The position numbers were made by a program, and so were the translations under genes. A stretch of DNA of 53,463 nucleotides, taken from contig CALGYB010000081.1 in the NCBI GenBank assembly GCA_937935075.1, positions 1 through 53,463 of the forward strand, read 5' to 3'. Below the pieces are notes generated by a model that worked only from the letters and a program-made list of their open reading frames with translations, had not been told where the DNA came from and did not search any database. Positions 32,597 to 41,616 of this stretch are shown here, in pieces. Within the stretch, counting starts at the first letter, position 1. Each line of letters begins with the position of its first letter. Source of the stretch: an uncultured Roseiflexus sp. Its GTDB lineage: Bacteria > Chloroflexota > Chloroflexia > Chloroflexales > Roseiflexaceae.

Positions 32597-35518
32597 TCAT
32601 ATGGCTTCTCCCAGTTTGACTGCCTGGAACAGTTTCATGCGCCGCAACAGGGCGATGGTGATCAGCACTGCTGCAATCAGCATGGCGCCGAAGACCACGT
32701 AGATAATAGTGATCTGCTCCCAGGCGATCTGCACGATGAACGGCGGAATCTGCGCGTTGGCGCCGCGTCGGACCTGCAAAAACGGAATGAACAGTCGGCT
32801 GGCGGTGACGCCGATCAGGGTGCCGCCGATCATGCCGGCGCCGATGATCAGCGCCTGTTCCCATGCCAGCAGCGCGCCGAGTTGCCGGGTCGAAAGCCCG
32901 ATAGCGCGCAGCATGCCCAATTCGACGAACCGGCGCTGAAACGAGAGCGCCGAGTAGAACAGAAATCCAAGCACCGTCAGAAAAGCCGAGGCAATGAACC
33001 CGACCGACAGCAACCCGTAGAACCCCTGTCGTTCAGGGCGCGCGTGTTCGGCAACAATTGTGGTTGGCGCAAACCCGCGCTCGAAGGTGCGCAACCCCAA
33101 TTCGCGGATGCCTTCATCAATCGTCCGCCGATCGACGCCTGGCGCCAGCCGCAGCCAGACGTCGTAGGGATACTGCCCGCCCTGCATATCGAAGGCATAA
33201 TCGAGGTTTCCGATCAGGAACGGTCCATCCCCCGGATACACGGTCGGGAAGAGGTTCACATATCCCGCAACTGTGACAGGCACACGCACCTTCCGGTCGA
33301 GATCGTTCATCATCACCTCGAAGCGATCACCGGGGCGCAGGCGATTCTGGGCAGCGAACCCGCTGTTGACTAGAACGGCGGACGGGTCATCCGCCAGGCG
33401 ATTCATCAGTGCGCCGAGCGACTCGCCGGCATAATCGGCGCGCCAGTGAATGACGCCGGTCAGGTCTACCCGATCAACGCCGATGAAACGGGCAGGGATG
33501 GCGCGATTGGCGAGGCTGATCTCAACCTGACTGATCGACACGCGCGTTGCGGCTTCGACGCCGGGGATGGTCAGGTAATCGGTGACCGGCAGGAACATAA
33601 AGCGCGCCTCCTGCATCCCGTCGGACGCCGGCGGTTGCTGTGGTTGCATTCCCGCCATTGGACCGGAAAAGCCGCCGCTCTGCCCCAGGTCGTACAGCCG
33701 GATGTCACTGCCGGTCTCGTAGTACACCTGATCGATCAGGTGACGGTCGAGCGTCTGCGCCATGGATGCGGTGAAGGTTGCCAGACTGAGCGTAAGGGTG
33801 AGCAGCAGCACCGGACCGGTGTAGGCGCCGGGGGTGCGCGCCAGGTAGCGCAGCGCCATCACGGTTGCCACGCCGCTCATCTGGCGCGCCAGCCATTCCA
33901 GCGCACTCATCGCCAGCGGAAAGATGCGCGTCGCTACCAGCGCCAGGGTGAACATATAGAGTGTTGGCGCCAGTAAGAGGAGCGGGTTGCCGAAGGGGTC
34001 GTCGGCAGCGCCGAGGAATGCCACTGTACCGCGCTGCTCCAGGAGCGTATAGCCGTAGTAGACCGGCGCCAACAGCAGCAGATCGAGATACATCCGCTGC
34101 CAGAACGGTTTGCGCGTGGCTCGCGCGCGTTCGCTCTTGAACGACACGATGGTGTACCGCGCAATGCCAAATGCGGGCAACAGGCTCGCCATCACCATCA
34201 GTCCCAGCATCTGCCAGGCGCGCTGCCAGGCGTCAGGGGTCAACTCAATCGGCAGCAGTTCACCCGGCTGCACATCGAGGAACGAGCGCGTCCAGGTCAT
34301 GAACAAGGCGGCGCCCTGCCCCAGAGCGATTCCCGCCGCCAGCGCGACGATGCCGAGCAGCAAGCCTTCAATCAGATACATCACGAGCACCTGCGCGCGC
34401 GAAGCGCCGCGACTGCGCAGCACGGCGATCTCATTGCTCTGGCGCTGCACCACCAGCCCGGCGACCAGCAGAATGAAATAGGCAATCAATCCGAGCACCG
34501 GAATGCTGAAGATCGTCAGGATAAGGGTCAGCCGTTGCACCTGGCGCTGATGCTCCGCCAGCGCCTGCGCCGGTGAGATGTCGATACGCGATCCCGGCAG
34601 GATCGTGGTTATGTCGGTTGCGATGCGACTGATGCGCGCGCGCACATCGCCGACATCCGAGGAACGCACGCTGCTCCCATCCGCGATCATATACCACGTT
34701 GCCACATAGACCGGCCTGGGGTTCACAGATGTCAGGCGTTCGCGGAAACTCCGCTCCGGCACAAAGAGCGTGTCGTAGAGGGTTGTTGGATCATAGAACC
34801 AGTAGTCGCTGCCCGGATCGCGCACACGCCAGACCCCGGCGATGCGAATGGGATAACTCTGTTCGACGCGCTGTTCCTGCGGACCAAGAATGAGATACTC
34901 CTCGCCAACCTGAAAGCCGAGGCGTCCCGACAGATCTTCCGAGATCAGCACTTCGACCGGTCCATCGGCAGACGCCGATTGCGGCAGTGCGCCGTCGATG
35001 ATGTCGATATGCTGCTCAAAGTCCGTGGCGAAAGCGGTATTGACGAAGATCAGCGGTCTTCCGACGCCGCCGGCGGGCATGAGCGGCGCTTTATCGGTGG
35101 CGACGTAGCGCACCGCAGTTGTGATCGGCAGACCGAGGCGTTCCGCCAGTTGGGTGCGCATATACTCATCGAGCGGAGCATAGTCGCGCCAGGAGATGAC
35201 CCCGGTCTGCGAGCCGAGGTAGCGGAACATAAAGGCGAATGGCGGTCGTTTCGAGCCTGCCTCTCCCTGCGCCAGTTCATCGCGCAGAATGCGATAGCCG
35301 ACCGCCTCGGCATACACGGGAATGCTGACCGTCAACCCGATAGCGACGATGAACCCGACGGCGATGGCGAGCATCAACCCCAGGTGGCTCCACAGCCGCC
35401 GACTGACGATGCGCAGGACGCCGATCAACGATCCCGGCGACCACCATCGGCGCCAGCGCTTCAGCGAGAGACGGGAAGCGGCGGGATGCGACGAGCCAGG
35501 GGTAGATGTTGTGGCCAT
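32597..35518 (-). CDS. FtsX-like ABC permease (double-module, 973 residues)
   Basis: A large permease with two FtsX-type blocks. The first membrane segment is near 45-70 (MLAIAVGFIVAIGLTVSI), followed by a large extracytoplasmic domain, a membrane cluster near 345-460 (LILTIFSIPVLGLIAYFILL), another near 510-590, a second extracytoplasmic domain, and a last cluster at about 840-970 (LSVGFIASAFLTVLGFLFY). This matches long MacB-like or lipoprotein-release permeases, which couple ATP hydrolysis to movement of periplasmic or membrane substrates. It lies 51 bases after the adaptor gene. Confidence 0.9.
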   Translation of the reverse strand: MATTSTPGSSHPAASRLSLKRWRRWWSPGSLIGVLRIVSRRLWSHLGLMLAIAVGFIVAIGLTVSIPVYAEAVGYRILRDELAQGEAGSKRPPFAFMFRYLGSQTGVISWRDYAPLDEYMRTQLAERLGLPITTAVRYVATDKAPLMPAGGVGRPLIFVNTAFATDFEQHIDIIDGALPQSASADGPVEVLISEDLSGRLGFQVGEEYLILGPQEQRVEQSYPIRIAGVWRVRDPGSDYWFYDPTTLYDTLFVPERSFRERLTSVNPRPVYVATWYMIADGSSVRSSDVGDVRARISRIATDITTILPGSRIDISPAQALAEHQRQVQRLTLILTIFSIPVLGLIAYFILLVAGLVVQRQSNEIAVLRSRGASRAQVLVMYLIEGLLLGIVALAAGIALGQGAALFMTWTRSFLDVQPGELLPIELTPDAWQRAWQMLGLMVMASLLPAFGIARYTIVSFKSERARATRKPFWQRMYLDLLLLAPVYYGYTLLEQRGTVAFLGAADDPFGNPLLLLAPTLYMFTLALVATRIFPLAMSALEWLARQMSGVATVMALRYLARTPGAYTGPVLLLTLTLSLATFTASMAQTLDRHLIDQVYYETGSDIRLYDLGQSGGFSGPMAGMQPQQPPASDGMQEARFMFLPVTDYLTIPGVEAATRVSISQVEISLANRAIPARFIGVDRVDLTGVIHWRADYAGESLGALMNRLADDPSAVLVNSGFAAQNRLRPGDRFEVMMNDLDRKVRVPVTVAGYVNLFPTVYPGDGPFLIGNLDYAFDMQGGQYPYDVWLRLAPGVDRRTIDEGIRELGLRTFERGFAPTTIVAEHARPERQGFYGLLSVGFIASAFLTVLGFLFYSALSFQRRFVELGMLRAIGLSTRQLGALLAWEQALIIGAGMIGGTLIGVTASRLFIPFLQVRRGANAQIPPFIVQIAWEQITIIYVVFGAMLIAAVLITIALLRRMKLFQAVKLGEAI

Positions 35519-35569
35519 ATCGAATCACCGTGTGATGTGATGCCAGAGAGACGGTGCGATGCACCGTCT

Positions 35570-37114
35570 TTACTGACCGACGACGATGTCGCCCTCTTGC
35601 ACCCCTTCGAGGATTTCGATCCGTTCCAGGCTGACGATGCCGACCCGCACGTCCTGGCGGCGCTGGCGATCGCCCTCTTTGACGACGACGAACCGACGGC
35701 CCTCGAAGGCGCGCACCGCCTGCGGCGGCAGCCAGAGCGCATCCTCGACCCGCTTCAGTGTAATGACCACCTGCGCCAGATCGCCGACTTCGAGATCGAC
35801 GCCGGACGCCTGAAAGTCGATGTGGTAGGCGCGATCGGGGTTGATCGTCGCCGCGCTGCTGGTGAGCGTGGTGGGCAATTTCGTCACTACGCCGTCGAAC
35901 ACCCTGCCCGGCGCGCGCGAAAAGGTGATCTGCACCTGCTGACCCAACCCAATGCGCGAAGCGTCCTGTGATGCGACGTTTTCGACCAGCAATTCTTTTT
36001 CGGTGTCATCCATCACAGTGATGACGGCGCGATAGGCGGTAATCTGATCGCCGGGTTTATTGCCGACCGTCGCCACCTTGCCGTTGAAGGGGGCGTAGAG
36101 GCGCATTGCTTCCATTTGCGTCTTCAGGCGCTCGACTTCCAGTTGCGCGGCGGCGACCCGACCTTCGAGTTCGCTGTCTCCGATCTGCTTCGCTTCATCG
36201 ACTGCAATCTGCGCGCGCTCGACATTGCGCCGCGCGCGCGCCAGGTCTTCGGGCTTTGGTCCGCGCGTCAACGTGTCAAATGCTGTCTGCGCCTCGGCCA
36301 GCAGCGCCTCGGCGCGCGCGATTGCCGGTCCTTCGTTCTGACGCGCCTGGTCATACGCCAGTTGCGCCTGGCGAACCGCCATCTCCGCGTTGCGCAGTTC
36401 GGCTTCGGCACGCTCGAAGGCTTCTTTCACCGCGTTGTAGCGCCAGTCCTGCGGTTTATCCCTGACGTCGTTCCATTCCGTCAACGCGCGCAGGTAGGCG
36501 GTCTGGATTGCGGGCAGCGCATTGGACGCCTGTGCGAGCGCCATTTCGGCGCGCGTCTTTTCGGCAGAAGCATTGGTGCGCACCTGTTCGAGATTCGCCT
36601 GCGCCTGCGCCAGATTTGCCTGCGCCCGCGCCAGTTCGAGCGGATCCGGCGGCTCTTGCAGGCGGCGCAGTTGCGCCTGCGCTTCTTCCAGGTCGAGTTC
36701 GGCACGGCGAATTGCCGCGTCGCGCTGCGCCTTCGCGCGGTTCAGCACCAGTTGCGCCTGTTCCAGCGCCACTTCCGCCTGCCGCAACTGGTTCGGCAGA
36801 TCGCCCATTTCCAGTTCGGCGAGCAACTGTCCCTTCGTGACCGGATCGTTGCGGTCGACGTACAACACTTTGAGAAAACCATTCTGGGTGAATGACAGTT
36901 CCACCTGTTTGGTCGCGGCGACAAACCCGCTGACCTTGATCTCATCGACGACCACGCCGCGCTGGACGACGTATGTCGGTTTCTCCAGCACATTCTGGAC
37001 CGGACGCGGCGTGGGGGTCGGCGCCGTCTGCGCCGTCGCACCGCCACAGGCGGCGAGCAGTGCGATCAGCAGGAGGAAGAGCGTGACGCGGGGAAGGAAG
37101 GAGCGGTAGTTCAT
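35570..37114 (-). CDS. Membrane-fusion (HlyD/MacA-like) adaptor lipoprotein
   Basis: A 514-residue lipoprotein. The signal is MNYRSFLPRVTLFLLLIALL followed by AAC, giving the lipidated Cys23. A biotinyl-lipoyl-like strand (KVLYVDRNDPVTKGQLLAEL) precedes a long alanine/glutamine-rich coiled-coil hairpin (about 105-330, many QAQ and ARAE heptads), then beta-barrel parts (APFNGKVATVGNKPGD, LGQQVQITFSR). It should link the FtsX-like permease to outer layers. As first gene of the unit, it probably carries the promoter. An unusually long hairpin fits a thick envelope. Confidence 0.92.
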   Translation of the reverse strand: MNYRSFLPRVTLFLLLIALLAACGGATAQTAPTPTPRPVQNVLEKPTYVVQRGVVVDEIKVSGFVAATKQVELSFTQNGFLKVLYVDRNDPVTKGQLLAELEMGDLPNQLRQAEVALEQAQLVLNRAKAQRDAAIRRAELDLEEAQAQLRRLQEPPDPLELARAQANLAQAQANLEQVRTNASAEKTRAEMALAQASNALPAIQTAYLRALTEWNDVRDKPQDWRYNAVKEAFERAEAELRNAEMAVRQAQLAYDQARQNEGPAIARAEALLAEAQTAFDTLTRGPKPEDLARARRNVERAQIAVDEAKQIGDSELEGRVAAAQLEVERLKTQMEAMRLYAPFNGKVATVGNKPGDQITAYRAVITVMDDTEKELLVENVASQDASRIGLGQQVQITFSRAPGRVFDGVVTKLPTTLTSSAATINPDRAYHIDFQASGVDLEVGDLAQVVITLKRVEDALWLPPQAVRAFEGRRFVVVKEGDRQRRQDVRVGIVSLERIEILEGVQEGDIVVGQ

Positions 37115-37137
37115 ATGCTATCCGTCAATTGCAGCCA

Positions 37138-37443
37138 TCAGGCACAATTCGATGCCAGACGAGACTCAAGGCCTTCTCTGCCAGAAATATCTTTGGAGTC
37201 AACTGTGACGCCGTTATGCCACAATTCGTATTCACTCAGATCCATGTCATTATTCCAGGATACGCCATATCCGCCTGGATCAACAGTAATCGCCTTAAAA
37301 AAGGCTTCCTGGTTCAGCAGACGAAAACGTTCGAGATGCACAATCTGACGGCAATCATAGACTTTTTGCGTTCCGTCGGCAAATGTCACTAATAACCGTT
37401 TTCCTTCGAGAGGAGAAACAGATCGTATTCTTGGAATCTTCAT
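37138..37443 (-). CDS. DUF2442 family protein
   Basis: A 101-residue protein beginning MKIPRIRSVSPLEGKRLLVT with F-A-D-G-T, typical of DUF2442, then a beta-rich core and the pattern WNNDMDLSEYELWHNGV that closes the family. DUF2442 genes are often paired with DUF4160 genes, as here, in what look like two-gene modules of unknown role. The start is 4 bases after the stop of the DUF4160 gene, so translation would be coupled. The last 20 codons are outside the usual domain. Confidence 0.82.
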   Translation of the reverse strand: MKIPRIRSVSPLEGKRLLVTFADGTQKVYDCRQIVHLERFRLLNQEAFFKAITVDPGGYGVSWNNDMDLSEYELWHNGVTVDSKDISGREGLESRLASNCA

Positions 37444-37447
37444 TCAG

Positions 37448-37702
37448 TCACTCCAGTCCCGGTAGACATTTGAACTCGTTCATCTGCCACATGTGCAACA
37501 GTTCTTGCTGGTATTGCTCCGTCCATTCCATGACTAACCGCTGCACACGCATGGAAAGGTCGCCTTCGAGCATGTCGAGGGTCTGGATATCGAAAACGGC
37601 ATTTTACTCGCCATAAAGCGCATGGAAGTGCGGAACACCGTGTTCGCTCCGGCTGAAATGCATCTTGATGATAATGCCGTAAAAACGGATAATGACTGGC
37701 AT
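37448..37702 (-). pseudogene. DUF4160 family gene interrupted by an in-frame TAA
   Basis: The frame from ATG 37702 reads MPVIIRFYGIIIKMHFSRSE then HGVPHFHALYGE, the family start with its PHFHA motif. Codon 33 is TAA (37606-37604). The same frame then continues to the normal end: NAVFDIQTLDMLEGDLSMRV, then VMEWTEQYQQELLHMWQ, stop at 37450-37448. The usual family sequence has an aromatic residue (GEY) at the stop position, so one base change explains it. The remaining frame is intact, suggesting the change is recent or an error in the sequence. Confidence 0.85.
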
Positions 37703-37743
37703 ATCTGATCTCCCCGACACTCTCTATTATACCCTTCTCCAGA

Positions 37744-39048
37744 CTACACGCGCGGCAGCGGCGCGACCTGCGCAGCGTCGTGCGGCGCACGTCGCCACAG
37801 CACGAAGAGATAGACCTGCACCACCCATCCGACGAGCGCCCAGCGCCCGACGACCAGCGGCACATCGCCAAGAACGTCCGCAACGCTGCTGAGGAGCAGC
37901 CCGCTCACCTGGCTCACTCCCATCACAACGAGCATGTAGACCCCCATCACCCGTCCGCGCATGTCGTCCGATACGGTCATTTGCAGCAGGGTGTTCGTCA
38001 GGGTCAGCACCATAATTCCTGCCCAGCCGATCGCCGCCAGCAGCGCCATCGCCAGCACGAATGATCGAGTGAGGGTGAATGCGCCGAGGAGCAGCATGTA
38101 ACTGAGCAAGGCGACTGAACGGACGCCACCCTGCGGCAACCGGTCGCCGAGGAGGGTGATCATGAGCGCCGCCGCCAGTGCGCCCGCAGCGTTGGTCGAC
38201 GCCAGAATGCCGAAACCCTGGGCGTCAGCGCCGAGTACGTTGCGCGCAAAGTAGGGCATGAGCGGGAAGTACGCCAGTCCGAAGACGCAGTGCGCGGTAA
38301 TCTGCAACAACAGCAGCCGCACCCGCGCATCCTTGCGCATATAGGCGAACCCCTCGCGCATCTGCTGCACGTTGCTCCGACGCGGCGGCGCGACGAACGG
38401 GCGCAACCGCATCATGAGCAGCCCGCCGATCACTGCCAGGACGCTCAAACCGTTGAACAGAAACGCCGGACCTTCACCGGTGGCGGCGACCAGCGCCCCG
38501 GCAACCGCCGGTCCAATGATCCGCGCACCGTTCATGACGGTCGAGTCGAGCGCGATAGCGTTCATCAGGTCGTCGCGCCCGACGAGTTCGATTGTGAACG
38601 CCTGGCGCGCCGGGTTCTCGAACGCAGACGCAATGCCGACCATCAGCGCGGCGATCAGGACGTGCCATACCTGTACCGATTCGCTGAAGATGAGCAGTGC
38701 CAGAAGCAGCGCCATCGCCATTGCCGTTCCCTGGGTCGCCAGCAGCAAGGTGCGCTTGGAGACTCGATCCGCCAGGGCGCCGGCGGGGATGGAGAGGAGC
38801 AGCACCGGCAGTGATTGCGCTGCGGCGATTGCTCCCAACCAGAACGGCGCATCCGTCAGGCGCAGCACCAGCCATCCCTGCGCTGTCGCCTGCATCCAGA
38901 AGCCGATATGCGCGATGAGTTGTCCGAAGAACAACAGGCGATAGTTGCGATGATGCAATGCACGCAGCGCGTGCGGCATGCGAAGGCGGCGATGCAGCGG
39001 CGGGACGGACGGGGAACACGGCACAGCAGTGAACTCCTCATCGAGCAT
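37744..39048 (-). CDS. MFS transporter (DHA3-like exporter)
   Basis: A 434-residue protein with about 12 membrane helices. Motif A reads AGALADRVSKRTLLLATQ and the N-terminal HHRNYRLLFFGQLIAHIGFW is typical of the EntS-like exporters. The paired loop GDRLPQGGVRSVALLS repeats it in the C-terminal half. The substrate is unknown. The start at 39048 is immediately downstream of a palindrome (39058-39072). It diverges from the dehydratase gene. Confidence 0.88.
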   Translation of the reverse strand: MLDEEFTAVPCSPSVPPLHRRLRMPHALRALHHRNYRLLFFGQLIAHIGFWMQATAQGWLVLRLTDAPFWLGAIAAAQSLPVLLLSIPAGALADRVSKRTLLLATQGTAMAMALLLALLIFSESVQVWHVLIAALMVGIASAFENPARQAFTIELVGRDDLMNAIALDSTVMNGARIIGPAVAGALVAATGEGPAFLFNGLSVLAVIGGLLMMRLRPFVAPPRRSNVQQMREGFAYMRKDARVRLLLLQITAHCVFGLAYFPLMPYFARNVLGADAQGFGILASTNAAGALAAALMITLLGDRLPQGGVRSVALLSYMLLLGAFTLTRSFVLAMALLAAIGWAGIMVLTLTNTLLQMTVSDDMRGRVMGVYMLVVMGVSQVSGLLLSSVADVLGDVPLVVGRWALVGWVVQVYLFVLWRRAPHDAAQVAPLPRV

Positions 39049-39057
39049 CTGAAGGGA

Positions 39058-39072
39058 ATGCTATAATAGCAT
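39058..39072. promoter_or_regulatory. Palindrome ATGCTAT-A-ATAGCAT with embedded -10 boxes
   Basis: Two perfect 7-base arms with one central base, 10 bases upstream of the MFS start. The plus strand contains TGCTATAAT, an extended -10 box. The location suggests an operator over a promoter in this divergent spacer. Confidence 0.55.
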
Positions 39073-39252
39073 ATATTGTGGTGCGCGGTTCTTATGAGTC
39101 GATGCCGAAACCAGCGCGCGCGTCGTCCCGCTCATCTGCTCCAATACACTGGTCGTCATCGTCCGGAGTCGAGTTTGCGTCTTCCTGACGCCATGTAGTG
39201 CGGCAGTCGTCAGTGCTGCGCCAACACACGATGACTGCACGGAGTCATAACC

Positions 39253-40218
39253 ATGCCGGATGCCATTTCGTTTGCCGACATTCTTGCCGCCCGCGATCGT
39301 CTGCGCGGCATTGCTCACCTGACACCGGTGGCGACCTCGTGCACCCTTGACGCGATGACGAAGCGCGCCATCTTCCTCAAGTGCGAAAATCTCCAACGCG
39401 GCGGCGCATTCAAGTTTCGCGGCGCCTACAATATGATCAGCCGCCTGCCGGACGACGCGCGGCGGCGTGGCGTCGTCGCCTACTCGTCAGGAAACCATGC
39501 GCAGGGGGTTGCCCTTGCTGCGCGCTTGCTCGACACGCCTGCCATCATCTGCATGCCCTCCGATGCGCCTGCGGTCAAGGTGGACGCCACCCGCAGCTAT
39601 GGCGCTGACATTGTGTTCTACGACCGCATGCGCGACGACCGCGCGGCGCTGGCGCAGCGCATCGCCGAGGAGCGTGGCGCAACGCTCGTGCCGCCCTACG
39701 ATCACCCGCACATCATGGCAGGTCAGGGAACAGCGGCGCTCGAACTGCTCGAACAGGTCGATAGCATCGACACGCTGGTTGTGCCAATCGGCGGCGGCGG
39801 ATTGATTTCCGGCTGCGCCATCGCCGCTCACGGCGTGAACCCCGCCATCCGGGTCATTGGCGTCGAACCGGACGACGCCGACGATACGCGCCGCTCGCTG
39901 GAGGCGGGCGAGCGCATCACCATCCCGCCGCCCGTCACGATTGCCGATGGGCTGCGCGTCACGACGCCCGGCGTATTGACGTTTCCGATCATGCAGCGCC
40001 ACGTTGCGCAGATTGTCACCGTAAGCGACGATGAGATCCGGGAAGCGATACGCTTCGTGATGCTACGAATGAAACTGGTCGTCGAGCCGAGCGGCGCGGC
40101 TGGAATCGCCGCAGCACTTGCCGGCCTCCTGCCGGACGCGGCGCAGCGCGTTGGAATTATCGTGTGCGGCGGCAATATCGACCCGCCATTGCTGGCGTCG
40201 TTGTGGAAAGAGCGTTGA
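39253..40218 (+). CDS. PLP-dependent threonine/serine dehydratase-like enzyme
   Basis: A 321-residue fold-type II PLP enzyme. The Schiff-base Lys54 is in GAFKFRGAYN, the asparagine loop is SSGNHAQGVA and the phosphate-binding loop is PIGGGGLISG. The length, without a C-terminal ACT regulatory domain, fits catabolic threonine dehydratase, serine racemase or threo-3-hydroxyaspartate ammonia-lyase; the exact substrate is not fixed. It would release 2-oxobutyrate or pyruvate plus ammonia. The P450 gene follows 110 bases later on the same strand. Confidence 0.9.
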   Translation: MPDAISFADILAARDRLRGIAHLTPVATSCTLDAMTKRAIFLKCENLQRGGAFKFRGAYNMISRLPDDARRRGVVAYSSGNHAQGVALAARLLDTPAIICMPSDAPAVKVDATRSYGADIVFYDRMRDDRAALAQRIAEERGATLVPPYDHPHIMAGQGTAALELLEQVDSIDTLVVPIGGGGLISGCAIAAHGVNPAIRVIGVEPDDADDTRRSLEAGERITIPPPVTIADGLRVTTPGVLTFPIMQRHVAQIVTVSDDEIREAIRFVMLRMKLVVEPSGAAGIAAALAGLLPDAAQRVGIIVCGGNIDPPLLASLWKER

Positions 40219-40328
40219 ATATTGGACGTTGTAATCATACAAAGGCACGAAGTTACGATGGAGCATCTCTATTCCTTTGCGCCCTTGTGTGAGCGTATTC
40301 ACGCCCTTCTGATGGAGAACCCGGAGAT

Positions 40329-41522
40329 ATGACCGATGCTATCGCCGCAGATCTGGCAAGCCCCACGTTTCTTGCCGATCCCTACCCGATGTACCGGCGG
40401 TTAATCGAGCAGACGCCGGTCTTCTGGCTGCCGCATAGCAATGCGCCCGGCGGCATGTGGTGCGTTGCGCGCTACGACCACGTGACGTTCATGCTGCACG
40501 ATGCGCCGGTCTTCAAAGATACGAGTCGCATTGCTCCACCCGATAGTCTGACCCCGCTCGACCGGGCGATGTTGCAGCGTGACCCGCCCGACCACACGCG
40601 GCTGCGGCGGTTGGCGAGTCACGCCTTTACGCCGCGCCGCGTCCAGCGTCTCGAACCGCGTATCGAACAGATGAGCCTGGACCTGCTCAAGCGTATTCGT
40701 GAACGCGGAACGGTGGATTTTATTGCAGACTATGCCCGACCCCTGCCGATTATGGTCATTGCGGAACTCCTCGGCGTGCCGTTCGAGGATCACGACCGAT
40801 TCAGCGCATGGTCGGATCAAGTCATGATCGGGAGCGATTCGGTGCTTGGCGGCGAGGAGGCGGCGCGCAGGTCGCAGGAAGCGATGGCGTCGCTGGTCGC
40901 CTACTTTACGGCGCTGATTGCACAGCGGCGCCGGCAGCCGCGTGATGATCTGATCAGCGCCCTGATCGCCGCACGCGACGCCGGAGACCAACTGAGTGAG
41001 GATGAACTGCTGGGGATGTGCGTCCTGCTCCTGATCGCCGGTCACGAGACGACGGTCAACCTGATCGGCAACGGGTTGCTAACCCTACTGCGCCACCCGG
41101 AACAACTGGCATTGCTGCGCCAACACCCGGAATACCTGACATCCGCCATCGAGGAGATGCTGCGCTACGAAAGCCCGGTGCAGCGTTCGACCCCGCGGTT
41201 TGCCGCCGAGACATTCGAGATCGCGGGGCAGCGGATCGAACAGGGGCAGCAGATCAGTCTGATGTTTGGCGCCGCCAACCGCGATCCGGCGCATTTTTCC
41301 GATCCGGACCGCTTCGACATCACGCGCCATCCCAACCCGCATCTGGGGTTCGGATCAGGGATTCACTACTGCCTGGGCGCGCCGCTGGCGCGGATTGAGG
41401 CGCAGATTGCGTTCAGGCAGATACTGGAACATCTGCCGCAGATCCGCCTTGCGACCGATCAACCGGAGTGGAAACCGGTCACCTGGCTGCGCGGGCTGAG
41501 GCGCCTGCCTATCCACGTGTGA
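40329..41522 (+). CDS. Cytochrome P450
   Basis: A 397-residue bacterial class I P450. The I-helix oxygen motif is LIAGHETTVNL, the K-helix ExxR is EEMLRYESPVQR, and the heme-thiolate loop is FGSGIHYCLGAPLAR with the axial Cys348. The N-terminal DPYPMYRRLIEQTPV is usual for soluble bacterial P450s of the CYP107-like group. It needs ferredoxin and reductase from elsewhere. The substrate is unknown. A strong hairpin terminator follows at 41561. Its closeness to the heme island may be chance. Confidence 0.95.
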   Translation: MTDAIAADLASPTFLADPYPMYRRLIEQTPVFWLPHSNAPGGMWCVARYDHVTFMLHDAPVFKDTSRIAPPDSLTPLDRAMLQRDPPDHTRLRRLASHAFTPRRVQRLEPRIEQMSLDLLKRIRERGTVDFIADYARPLPIMVIAELLGVPFEDHDRFSAWSDQVMIGSDSVLGGEEAARRSQEAMASLVAYFTALIAQRRRQPRDDLISALIAARDAGDQLSEDELLGMCVLLLIAGHETTVNLIGNGLLTLLRHPEQLALLRQHPEYLTSAIEEMLRYESPVQRSTPRFAAETFEIAGQRIEQGQQISLMFGAANRDPAHFSDPDRFDITRHPNPHLGFGSGIHYCLGAPLARIEAQIAFRQILEHLPQIRLATDQPEWKPVTWLRGLRRLPIHV

Positions 41523-41560
41523 TCTGGCGTGTGGCTGAAAACTCGCTTTCTGAGGCGCAG

Positions 41561-41605
41561 TTGGGTAGGCGGAGGCAGTGCCTTCGCCTACCCAATTCAC
41601 TTTTT
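41561..41605. terminator. Bidirectional terminator between the P450 and DtxR-like genes
   Basis: TTGGGTAGGCG (41561-41571) and CGCCTACCCAA (41585-41595) pair perfectly, and the stem continues inward with AGGC/GCCT. On the plus strand TTCACTTTTT follows (41596-41605). The hairpin sits 38 bases after the P450 stop and 22 bases after the dtxR-like stop. Confidence 0.85.
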
Positions 41606-41616
41606 CAGACACGCTG

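Noticed and set aside
37604-37606. Recoding (readthrough) of the TAA in the DUF4160 gene
   Set aside because: TAA is the least read-through stop, and no stem or special context follows. A point mutation or sequence error is simpler.
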